The position numbers were made by a program, and so were the translations under genes. Below, piece after piece: positions 16,839 to 24,046 of a DNA stretch of 24,046 nucleotides (the first letter of the stretch is position 1; each line of letters begins with the position of its first letter). This DNA is from a virus: IMG/VR virus record IMGVR_UViG_3300024348_000247, positions 1 to 24,046 of that record. One strand, 5' to 3'. The notes beneath the pieces were generated by a model. The model searched no databases. It had not been told where the DNA came from and saw only the letters and a list, made by a program, of their open reading frames with translations.

Positions 16839-19800
16839 ATGTCTTTACCCTATTTTATAAAAAAATTAGATGTTGCAAAAATAAACTCCCAGAATAACGG
16901 AATGGGAGGAAAATTAGAAACAAATGAAAAATTGTTTGTAATAGACGCTTTGTGTGAAGGTCCGATTGAAGGTTTGGTGGATAAAGAAGGCAGTTTGTTG
17001 AAATACATTTCAGAGTCAACAGAGGGAGGTGTTGAAAGTATAATTTTAGGTAAAGGTATTTATTATAATGAAGTTCCTTTGTTAGATACAAACATAAATA
17101 AATTAAATTTTGTTACATCGGGCTTTGATATATCTTATGGTGAAGAAATCAATAATTATAAAAATACATATGCGTCAACTATTTTTCGTTATCTCAAAAA
17201 ACTATATTTAAATGATATTGAATATCTTCAACAATTAACAAAAGACCTTGCTGCCCCTGCGACGTTTACAAAAGGTCTTCTTTTTCATGAGGCTGATGGC
17301 GCTCAAGCCGATGCAATTAAAAAAATAATAACGGACGCCATAAATACTGGTCAAGTTTTTATACATAAAATAGTAAATAAATATTGTAATCATTTGTCTA
17401 TTAATTTAAAAATTGATTCTTTATTTTCTACTAGCGGCGGAAATACTCTGGTTGAAACTTTTTTATATGGAATTCAAATAGAAGAAGATAACACAGGTAT
17501 AAATTATAATTTTATTGGCACGATAACTGGAATATCAAAAGGAAGTTATGTTTTGGACATTCCGATACTTTTAAATCTAGACTCTCTGAAAAAAAGTACT
17601 TATTATGTAAAAGTAATAGCTTTAAGCGCAAAAATACCTCCATCCAATGCAAATAATTTTAAAGAAATATCTGTGTCTGCAATAATAGAAAGAGTTATTC
17701 CTAAAAATTCTTTTTCGTACCCATTTACCGCTGTTGTTAGATCTGGTGTTAGTTCAGAACATTTTAATAATGATCCTAAAAGAACATATGATTTAAAGCT
17801 TTTAAAAATAAAAACGCCAAAAAATTATGATTCAGAGGTTTCTCAATACGAAGGTAATTGGAATGGGCAGTTTGATAATTTTTTAAGATGGACCGATAAT
17901 CCCGCTTGGATTTTTTATGATTTATGCGTGAATAGTAGATATTCAATATCGAATGGAAATATTTCAGATAGAGATATAAATAAATGGGAACTATACAAAA
18001 TATCAAAATATTGCGACGAACTTGTTTTAGTCAATACTCCAAGTTTTTATAGTGAAGACTCTTTTACTGTTTTTGATGAAAATACTATTCTTGTAGATAA
18101 ATCTGATTTTAATAATGTAGCGTTGACTTTGAAAGATTTCAAACAAAAATATCCAGCTATCAATGATGACACAAATTCCGCAAGTAATGGTGGATTTAAT
18201 AATTCAATTATTTTTTTATATAATTTATCTAGCTCTAATAATCTTGAAATAGAGGAAAACTTTAAAAAAATAATCGTTTCGGTTGATGAAGTTGATTTAA
18301 GCGCAGATGGTAAGGAAATAATAGTTCAACCCGATGGTGAGGGAACTTCATTCAGGATTCAATTAATGAATGATTTTGGTCCAAGAAAGTTTTTTGAAAA
18401 AAATAATGACACTGAAAAATTTTTACAAGCTTTTATTAACGCTAATGTAAAAACGTATGATACAAAAAGTTTAATTTCTGACAGGATAAAAAATTCAAAA
18501 AATAACACGGAATCAGGTGCAAAAAATTTTATATTGTCTGAGCTTAATAAGCTAAAAAACCAAAGTAATTCTTTTGCTTCTAATTTTATTAAACAACCTT
18601 GTTTTTCACAAGATTTTTTGAAGGATGAATTTGGCAATAAAAGAGTAATAAAAGGTTTTTGTTTACCAAAAAAATTAAATTATAAAGATCCATTAGAAAA
18701 AAGATTTTCTTGTAACGTATTGATAGACAATGAAACTGAATTTTTAAAAATTTTAAATGATATAGCTTCAACTTTTAGAGGTTTAACTTATTGTAAAAAT
18801 AATTTAATTACAGCTACTGTTGATGTAGACAAGCCTATTTCATATTTATTTAACAACTCTAATGTAAAAGATGGTCATTTTTCTTATTCTAGCGGTAGTG
18901 TTGATGGTTCTTACTCTGTTGCAAAGGTTGTGTATAGAGATAAGTATTCGAACTATGATCAACAAGTAGAAATTGTGGAGGATTCTTATTTAATAAACAT
19001 TTATGGGATATCTACAAAAGAAATTTTAGGTTTTGGAATAACTTCTAGAGATCAAGCTAGAAGAATAGGAGAATGGTTGTTGGCTACAAATCGTTTTGAA
19101 AATCAAACTGTAACTTTTACAACTGACTTGCAGGGTTTGATGCTAAAACCTAGCGATGTAATTCAAATAGAAGATCAATATAAAAATAATTTTGTGTTAC
19201 AAGGAAGGGTAATTGAGGTTGATTATGTTAACAAATATATAATTATAGACAGAAAATTGAATTTAAATTGCACTGGCCAAATTATAAAGTTTATAGCTGA
19301 CGTACAAAACAAAACAATTTCTTCTTTAGACAATCAATTGTCTGTTAGCGACAGAGATATAGATGATTTAAATTCAAAAAATTTAATACAATTAAGAATC
19401 GAAAGAATTGAAAACAATGAAAATAAAATATATTTTCATCAAGATTTTAACTTTGTAGATTTTTTTAAAATAACCAAAAGCGCCCCTTTTATAATAGAAA
19501 ATGATAAGAGTAACATTGTGTCTGCTTTGTATAAAGTTGTTAGTATTTCTGAGGCGGATGATAATCAATATAGTTTTTTTTGCATAAGACATGATATTGA
19601 AAAATATAAACTTTTAACTAAAAGCTCTTTTAAGAAAAATAATCTCTTTGCAAATAATACTATTTCTTTCGCTGATTCGGACTCTTTGAAAGAGGTCGAT
19701 TTTTCAGGAATATCTGGTGATAAAGCCTACTCTATTGATAGTTATTCGATAAATCAGATAAATTCTTTATTCATTGATTATAATTTTAACGAAACAAAAG

Positions 19801-20120
19801 GATCTTTACTTTCCGTAATAAATAAAAACTACTATGTTTTGACTATCTTTGTTAGTCGTCTTTTCAATTTTATTCAAGAAAAAAGTTCGGCTAATGTAGA
19901 GTATTATAAAAACATTCAAAACATTATAAACCTTAAAGGCGGTTTACTATTTAAAATTATTTTAAAAAATCAATGTTTAAAATTCAAAATTCAAGGGACA
20001 GACCTTTCAGACAAAAGGGTTTTTTTAGGAAATTTTGTCACTTATCCGAATATAATTTCTTCAATTTCTGCTATTAAAATTTATGTTTTTGATAAAGATA
20101 ACAGAATTATTGATGTGTAA
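16839..20120 (+). CDS. Central tail hub / tip attachment protein J (lambda gpJ-like), 1093 aa
   Basis: gpJ forms the trimeric hub at the tail tip and, in lambda, carries the receptor-binding C-terminus. Family landmarks are in order: ALCEGPIEGLVD (residue ~37), a FLRWTDNPAWIFYDL...RYSI block (~348-370), DINKWELYKISKYCDELV (~380-396), RFSCNVLID...ASTFRGLTYC (~622-650), GFGITSRDQARRIGEWLLAT (~730) and GLMLKPSDVIQIEDQ (~767-781). About 210 extra residues sit between YCDE (391-394) and RFSCN (622) compared with lambda. After ~residue 800 the sequence is divergent, Asn/Lys/Ile-rich, and no FN3 series or adhesin is visible, so the host-binding part is probably on the next gene, which lies in the same frame after two TAA codons. 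The start is ATG in TAAAATG, 9 nt after gpI; there is no Shine-Dalgarno. Confidence 0.9.
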   Translation: MSLPYFIKKLDVAKINSQNNGMGGKLETNEKLFVIDALCEGPIEGLVDKEGSLLKYISESTEGGVESIILGKGIYYNEVPLLDTNINKLNFVTSGFDISYGEEINNYKNTYASTIFRYLKKLYLNDIEYLQQLTKDLAAPATFTKGLLFHEADGAQADAIKKIITDAINTGQVFIHKIVNKYCNHLSINLKIDSLFSTSGGNTLVETFLYGIQIEEDNTGINYNFIGTITGISKGSYVLDIPILLNLDSLKKSTYYVKVIALSAKIPPSNANNFKEISVSAIIERVIPKNSFSYPFTAVVRSGVSSEHFNNDPKRTYDLKLLKIKTPKNYDSEVSQYEGNWNGQFDNFLRWTDNPAWIFYDLCVNSRYSISNGNISDRDINKWELYKISKYCDELVLVNTPSFYSEDSFTVFDENTILVDKSDFNNVALTLKDFKQKYPAINDDTNSASNGGFNNSIIFLYNLSSSNNLEIEENFKKIIVSVDEVDLSADGKEIIVQPDGEGTSFRIQLMNDFGPRKFFEKNNDTEKFLQAFINANVKTYDTKSLISDRIKNSKNNTESGAKNFILSELNKLKNQSNSFASNFIKQPCFSQDFLKDEFGNKRVIKGFCLPKKLNYKDPLEKRFSCNVLIDNETEFLKILNDIASTFRGLTYCKNNLITATVDVDKPISYLFNNSNVKDGHFSYSSGSVDGSYSVAKVVYRDKYSNYDQQVEIVEDSYLINIYGISTKEILGFGITSRDQARRIGEWLLATNRFENQTVTFTTDLQGLMLKPSDVIQIEDQYKNNFVLQGRVIEVDYVNKYIIIDRKLNLNCTGQIIKFIADVQNKTISSLDNQLSVSDRDIDDLNSKNLIQLRIERIENNENKIYFHQDFNFVDFFKITKSAPFIIENDKSNIVSALYKVVSISEADDNQYSFFCIRHDIEKYKLLTKSSFKKNNLFANNTISFADSDSLKEVDFSGISGDKAYSIDSYSINQINSLFIDYNFNETKGSLLSVINKNYYVLTIFVSRLFNFIQEKSSANVEYYKNIQNIINLKGGLLFKIILKNQCLKFKIQGTDLSDKRVFLGNFVTYPNIISSISAIKIYVFDKDNRIIDV

Positions 20121-20129
20121 TATTAATAT

Positions 20130-23100
20130 ATGCAGATAATTACTGGATCAACAACTACTAGTTTTAGTAAATTTTCAATAGAAAGTTTATCGATTGCTAA
20201 TTTAAACGTTTTTTCAACTTTAGATTTTGAAGCTGATCCTTCGCTTCATGGTTTAGACGTTGAATCTAAATTTGTTTCAGGAACGATTAATCAATCTGTT
20301 TTAAATTTTAGTCTTTCTGTAAAAGATCCGGAATCTTTAGCGTTATCAAACGGTGCGCAAATAAATTCGCAATCATTTTCTGGGATAACTGTTGATTTAT
20401 TTTCAACTGGAGTTACTAGACAATTAATTACAAATTTAGTTTCAAATTCAATTGAAAGCTCTTTTAGTTTTAATAGTTCAGATCTAGCTAAATCTATAAT
20501 AAATTTTACTGGCGTTTCGGGTTTCAATAATACAAGAACTTTTTTTTTAGATTTTAAAACATTTGATGTTGCTGGTAATACAGATGTTTTTCGCGCATTA
20601 TTGAAATATCCAGAGTGTAAAATTACGGGAATTTTAATAGGGAATGCTAATCCAATAACTATCACCCCTTTGGTTTCGGGATTTGATAGTTTAAAAAGTA
20701 TTGATATTTATTCAGTTTTTGACAAAGACGTTGTTCCTACAAACATTGATGCTGGTTTTTTTGATTTAACTAGCGGTTATTATTATCAAATTTTTGATTA
20801 TGAAAATTTTAGATCTGAGCAAACTTTTCAAATACAAAATCCTGTTTCTGACATCAATGCATCGAATATTGCTTTGCCTTTTAATTTGGTTGCTATACCT
20901 AGCGATTATCTAAGCACAGGAGACTTCTTCTTAAGTTCAGGGGTTAAGGCTTCGTATTATAATACAGCGCAAGTTCCTACTTCAATAGATGATATAACTG
21001 GTTACATTAATTGCACACAAAATGTTTATGATAAAAATTTAGATATTCAGGCTGTTGCAAAGTGGAATGCAATAAAATCTAATAGACCTTTATCGTTTGA
21101 AGCTTATATTTATGAAGACGGGGCTACCGAAAATTCAAGTTATGTATTTACTTCTAATAATCCACAAGTAGAAGCGATAAGTTCAATAGTTTTCGGTACT
21201 GGGGACAATTTAATAAGAGATAATATAAATTCAACTTATTATTCTGGAACTACTCCCATTTTTGATAAGTTTGGAACTTCAGGTGTTAAATGGCAAGATC
21301 ATACTTTATTCATTGACAATTACTATTCTTTGCCTCTTGGTTTATATCCAACGGATAAAAAATTGAAGTATGTAACAGAGGTCAGAATTCCATCTGGAGT
21401 AATAACTTCTCCAGAAGTATATTTTGTATATGGATACAATACTGGAAACAATGAATTTTTTATATTGCCAAGCGGAGGGCTATATACAGGAAGTATTTAC
21501 ACAGGAACTTATTCAGGATATCGTAAGTTTTCTAATTTAATTCCTGATTTAGAGTTTACTTATTTAGGGGTATCTTATCCTGCTGTTGATCCAGGTGTTG
21601 GTAATTTAACGTCTGATATTTCTTTATCTTCTGATAATGTTACTCAAATTTATCTTGACGCTATAGACGACAATGGATTTAGTGTTGCAACTTGGTTGTC
21701 AAGTATTACAACTTTCATTAAAATTTCAAAGAAAAATGATATTAGTGTTTATCAAATACTAAATGTTAGTGCTGACACAAATGAAGGTGGTTGGTTTACT
21801 TTAGATGTAACAAGTTTTAGAGATAATAATGCTGTGGGTTTTCAAGTTAATGATCAATTAATAATTTCTCATGTTAAACCCAGTATTGAACAAGTTGTAA
21901 ATGAAACTGGTATTTTATTAGCGTCTAGAATAACAGGCTCTTCTGACTTTGTATTTTCTCAGTTTGAGCCTTCAATTCAATTTCCAGTTAAGCCTAATAA
22001 AAATTACGATGTAAAAGTTAGAGCTTCTTATCAAGATGGAAGCTACTCTGATTTTTCTGATATTCTAAGATTTACAAAAAATCAAATACAAACAGAAGTC
22101 TATAGAGTTTTTCCAAATAAATATGTTATTGATGGTCTAGGTGTTAGTGGATATATACCAAAATTCTCTGATTCAGACAGTTTAACAACAGGTACGTTAT
22201 ATTATAGCGGTAGTAATAATTTAGTATTTACTGAATTGCCAACAACGACAACTTCAGAAAATTTATATAAATTAGTAGTTGAAGATAATATTGTAAAAAA
22301 ACAATTAGATACAGGGAGCGGCACTTCTTTAATTGAAGAGTTTACTGTTACTGCTCATGGTTTTGTTGCTGGTGATGTTATTGGATATAATGGAGCAAAT
22401 TATTTTAAAGCGCGAGCAGACAGCGCCGCAAATGCAGAGGTATTGGGTGTGGTTAAGTCGGCAACTTTAAACACTTTTAAAGTAGTAATAGATGGATTAA
22501 TAACTGGTTTGACGAGTTTGACCGCTGGTGAAGTTTATTTTTTGTCAACTGCAACTGCTGGTACATGGCAAAATACAGAACCGTCAACTTATGGACAAGT
22601 TTCTAAACCTATTTTATTTGCATTATCCGCTACAACTGCAAATGTATTAACGTATCGTGGATTTGTAGTTGAACCTGTTAGTGGAACGTCAGGAACTTCT
22701 GGATCAAGTGGAACTTCAGGAAGCAGTGGAACTAGTGGAAGCAGCGGTTCGTCAGGAACAAGCGGCACTCCAACAGTGGCTAATACTTTAGCTAGATATA
22801 GTAATACTACTCAAACTATAGCTTCAAGCACAAATACCATAGTCGTTTGGAATAGCGATGATACTGCAAATACTCAAGGAAATACCAATTTAACTTTTAA
22901 TGGAACAGATAAATTTACAAATAGTTCTGGAGCTTCTTATATTGTAAATATTGATGGTTATGTGAGTTGGGACTCTGGAGGAACTGCTGGAACTGCTAGA
23001 TCAGTGTTTATAGTCAAGAATGGAATCGCTTCTTCTTTTCCAAGGTATTCTTACAATAGTATTCCAGCAAACAATGCTTATCCTGTAACGCATTTCAGTT

Positions 23101-24046
23101 CAACGTTAACATTAGCGAATAATGATTATTTTGAAATATATGTTTGGCATAATAATTCTTCCTCGCAAGATATAAATGTAAATACTTTTCCTGGTAGTAG
23201 AATTTTAATAAGTAAAATTGAAGGAGTGCAAGGGCCATCTGGAAGTAGTGGAACAAGCGGATCAAGTGGTACTAGTGGAAGCTCTGGAACAAGTGGGTCT
23301 AGTGGTACAAGCGGTTCTTCTGGTACAAGCGGATCATCTGGAACGAGCGGATCATCTGGTACAAGCGGATCATCTGGAACTAGCGGTTCTTCTGGTACAA
23401 GCGGATCTTCTGGTACAAGCGGATCATCTGGAACGAGCGGATCATCTGGAACGAGCGGATCTTCTGGTACAAGCGGATCTTCTGGAACAAGTGGATCATC
23501 TGGAACGAGCGGTATTACAGGTGGATTTGGTGGCGATACTTTATTTTTTAATGCTATACAATATCTTCCAGCTACTCCAGTTCCCGCAAGTGGCAAAATT
23601 TTATTTTATAATGATAATTTAAATACAACTATAATATACGTTTCTCGTTATGATAGAAGTGGTAATGATGCTCAATCATGGTTCACTTCAATTAGTAATG
23701 TCGGTGGTGCTATAAAAGCTAACGCTAAAATAACTGATATATCTGATAATCTTAGTTTTAATAATTATACAATAAATTCTTTATCTTATACAGCGGGTGG
23801 ACAGTATTGGACATTAAATGTTACTTCTACTGCAATAGGAGCCGCTGGAAACTTTCCTTTTACAGCTGCATTCTCTATAGCATTAACTGGTGGTGGTAGT
23901 TCAGGATCTTCTGGTACAAGCGGATCTTCTGGTACAAGCGGTTCTTCTGGAACAAGTGGATCTAGCGGTTCTTCTGGAACAAGTGGTTCTTCTGGAACAA
24001 GTGGATCTAGCGGTTCTTCTGGAGCAAGTGGTTCTTCTGGAACAAG
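20130..24046 (+). CDS. Giant tail fibre with collagen-like blocks and C1q-like domain, 3' partial
   Basis: The frame is open from ATG at 20130 to the window end, at least 1305 residues. Reading order: beta-rich N-terminal region (1-490) with FN3-like stretches (e.g. TSGYYYQIFDYENF); beta module copy 1 (491-583); an FN3-like unit (~610-655, KNYDVKVRASYQDGSYSDFS); a fibre module (~738-850, HGFVAGDVIGYNGANYFKA...YGQVSKPILFAL); collagen-like block 1 (852-881); a C1q/TNF-like jelly roll (~882-1034, with ASYIVNIDGYVSW and NNDYFEIYVWHNNS); collagen-like block 2 (1035-1127); beta module copy 2 (~1155-1254); and collagen-like block 3 from 1256 to the edge. The protein is probably a trimeric receptor-binding fibre attached at the J hub. 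It starts 9 nt after the J stop, in frame with J, and no Shine-Dalgarno is present. Truncation is by the window edge, not by mutation. Confidence 0.88.
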   Translation, partial: MQIITGSTTTSFSKFSIESLSIANLNVFSTLDFEADPSLHGLDVESKFVSGTINQSVLNFSLSVKDPESLALSNGAQINSQSFSGITVDLFSTGVTRQLITNLVSNSIESSFSFNSSDLAKSIINFTGVSGFNNTRTFFLDFKTFDVAGNTDVFRALLKYPECKITGILIGNANPITITPLVSGFDSLKSIDIYSVFDKDVVPTNIDAGFFDLTSGYYYQIFDYENFRSEQTFQIQNPVSDINASNIALPFNLVAIPSDYLSTGDFFLSSGVKASYYNTAQVPTSIDDITGYINCTQNVYDKNLDIQAVAKWNAIKSNRPLSFEAYIYEDGATENSSYVFTSNNPQVEAISSIVFGTGDNLIRDNINSTYYSGTTPIFDKFGTSGVKWQDHTLFIDNYYSLPLGLYPTDKKLKYVTEVRIPSGVITSPEVYFVYGYNTGNNEFFILPSGGLYTGSIYTGTYSGYRKFSNLIPDLEFTYLGVSYPAVDPGVGNLTSDISLSSDNVTQIYLDAIDDNGFSVATWLSSITTFIKISKKNDISVYQILNVSADTNEGGWFTLDVTSFRDNNAVGFQVNDQLIISHVKPSIEQVVNETGILLASRITGSSDFVFSQFEPSIQFPVKPNKNYDVKVRASYQDGSYSDFSDILRFTKNQIQTEVYRVFPNKYVIDGLGVSGYIPKFSDSDSLTTGTLYYSGSNNLVFTELPTTTTSENLYKLVVEDNIVKKQLDTGSGTSLIEEFTVTAHGFVAGDVIGYNGANYFKARADSAANAEVLGVVKSATLNTFKVVIDGLITGLTSLTAGEVYFLSTATAGTWQNTEPSTYGQVSKPILFALSATTANVLTYRGFVVEPVSGTSGTSGSSGTSGSSGTSGSSGSSGTSGTPTVANTLARYSNTTQTIASSTNTIVVWNSDDTANTQGNTNLTFNGTDKFTNSSGASYIVNIDGYVSWDSGGTAGTARSVFIVKNGIASSFPRYSYNSIPANNAYPVTHFSSTLTLANNDYFEIYVWHNNSSSQDINVNTFPGSRILISKIEGVQGPSGSSGTSGSSGTSGSSGTSGSSGTSGSSGTSGSSGTSGSSGTSGSSGTSGSSGTSGSSGTSGSSGTSGSSGTSGSSGTSGSSGTSGSSGTSGITGGFGGDTLFFNAIQYLPATPVPASGKILFYNDNLNTTIIYVSRYDRSGNDAQSWFTSISNVGGAIKANAKITDISDNLSFNNYTINSLSYTAGGQYWTLNVTSTAIGAAGNFPFTAAFSIALTGGGSSGSSGTSGSSGTSGSSGTSGSSGSSGTSGSSGTSGSSGSSGASGSSGT
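21600..21878 (+). repeat. Beta module, copy 1 (protein-level repeat in fibre)
   Basis: It encodes GNLTSDISLSSDNVTQIYLD, DNGFSVATWLSSI, IKISKKNDISVYQIL, WFTLDVTSF and a closing IISHV strand. The same order of elements recurs at 23592-23891, so this is a diverged duplicate domain with little DNA identity. I have seen this module type beside collagen-like blocks in phage fibres. Confidence 0.65.
22683..22772 (+). repeat. Collagen-like Gly-X-Y block 1 (10 triplets)
   Basis: Ten uninterrupted Gly-X-Y triplets (GTS/GSS, ending GTP) join the fibre module upstream to the C1q-like domain downstream. X and Y are almost only Ser or Thr. It likely forms a short collagen-like triple-helical or flexible trimeric stalk. 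Confidence 0.9.
22773..23231 (+). other. C1q/TNF-like jelly-roll domain between collagen-like stalks
   Basis: About 153 residues, starting TVANTLARYSNTTQTIAS and ending SRILISKIEGVQ. The pattern TxTIVVWN...DTQGN..F...FTNSSGASYIVNIDGYVSW, then RSVFIVKNG, FSSTLTLANNDYFEIYVW and a final SRILISKI strand follows the ten-strand C1q-type fold. It is flanked on both sides by Gly-X-Y repeats, the arrangement typical of C1q-family trimeric proteins. Confidence 0.65.
23232..23510 (+). repeat. Collagen-like Gly-X-Y block 2 (31 triplets)
   Basis: One GPS triplet is followed by 30 perfectly alternating GSS and GTS triplets: an 18-bp unit repeated 15 times with consensus GGA TCW TCT GGW ACR AGC and synonymous drift, mostly at third positions. 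There is no proline after the first triplet. Open frames in other registers and on the complement are artefacts of this periodicity. Confidence 0.95.
23592..23891 (+). repeat. Beta module, copy 2 (protein-level repeat in fibre)
   Basis: It encodes GKILFYNDNLNTTIIYVS, RSGNDAQSWFTSI, AKITDISDNLSFNNYTI, YWTLNVTST and a closing FSIALTG strand, matching element by element the module at 21600-21878. It lies between collagen-like blocks 2 and 3. Confidence 0.65.
23895..24046 (+). repeat. Collagen-like Gly-X-Y block 3, continues past window end
   Basis: At least 16 complete triplets of the GSS/GTS type, with one GAS variant near the end, begin right after module copy 2 and run off the window. Unlike block 2 the strict alternation is broken by GSS-GSS pairs, giving a larger period in part of the block. 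Its 3' boundary and the fibre's tip lie outside. Confidence 0.93.

Noticed and set aside
16839-20130. J and the fibre as one gene broken by a nonsense mutation
   Set aside because: Two separate in-frame TAA codons and a well-placed ATG suggest stable separate genes; kept only as a gene-fission idea.
23126-23622. Open frames on both strands across the collagen-like block (Pro-Leu-Val-Pro and Gln-Ala-Asp-His-Leu repeats)
   Set aside because: An 18-bp periodic sequence without stops in several registers gives such frames by default; the fibre frame continues in both directions and encodes sensible domains.
23232-24046. Regular repeats as a possible CRISPR array
   Set aside because: Units are contiguous 18-bp in-frame codon repeats without unique spacers and encode Gly-X-Y triplets.

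Overview
The window is 24 kb of a tailed-phage (or prophage) tail module, read entirely on the + strand. The layout follows the lambda tail-tip order. A tape measure protein (gpH-like) comes first, then a gpM-like protein, gpL-like iron-sulfur tail-tip protein, gpK-like JAMM peptidase, gpI-like assembly protein and gpJ-like central hub, and last a very large host-recognition fibre. The siphovirus-type assignment rests on family hallmarks read in the translations: the lambda-type tape measure C-terminus, the four-cysteine gpL motif, the HxH...SxxD motif of gpK, the gpI signature PVPLGYG, and gpJ motifs such as EGPIEGL and NPAW. No head, replication, lysis, integration or host gene is present. 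The DNA is AT-rich, and none of the eleven visible start codons has a convincing Shine-Dalgarno sequence. That fits a phage of a host with little Shine-Dalgarno use, such as Bacteroidota, but host and habitat are inference only.

Layout: 1-5441 tape measure protein (5' end outside the window). 5441-12177 and 12210-13682 hold six genes between the tape measure and gpL, where lambda has only M: a putative tube-like protein, a fibre with VGI...LDVSG motifs, a possible paralogue of the tube-like protein, a LamG-like + double gpM-like fusion, an FN3/Gly-rich protein and another LamG-like protein. 13712-15922 is gpL with a large LamG-like insertion inside its Fe-S domain. 15925-16257 is gpK (JAMM only), 16254-16829 gpI, 16839-20120 gpJ, and 20130 to the window end a >1305-residue fibre with collagen-like Gly-X-Y blocks, a C1q-like jelly roll and duplicated beta modules (3' end outside the window).

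The genes sit end to end: gaps run from 1-nt and 4-nt overlaps to at most about 32 nt, and no internal terminator or clear promoter is visible, so the whole window looks like part of one late polycistronic transcript. Together the products should set tail length (tape measure), build and cap the tail tip (M, L, K, I, J homologues) and decorate it with many carbohydrate- or receptor-binding modules. The unusual part is the amount of adhesion-type domain material built into core tail-tip proteins: LamG-like domains fused to gpM, present in the gene before gpL, and inserted between the cysteine pairs of gpL. A second point is that what would be the distal part of J is a separate gene, in the same reading frame and divided from J by two TAA codons.

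I see no defence system, CRISPR array, tRNA or mobile element. All antisense open frames look like shadows of the coding strand.
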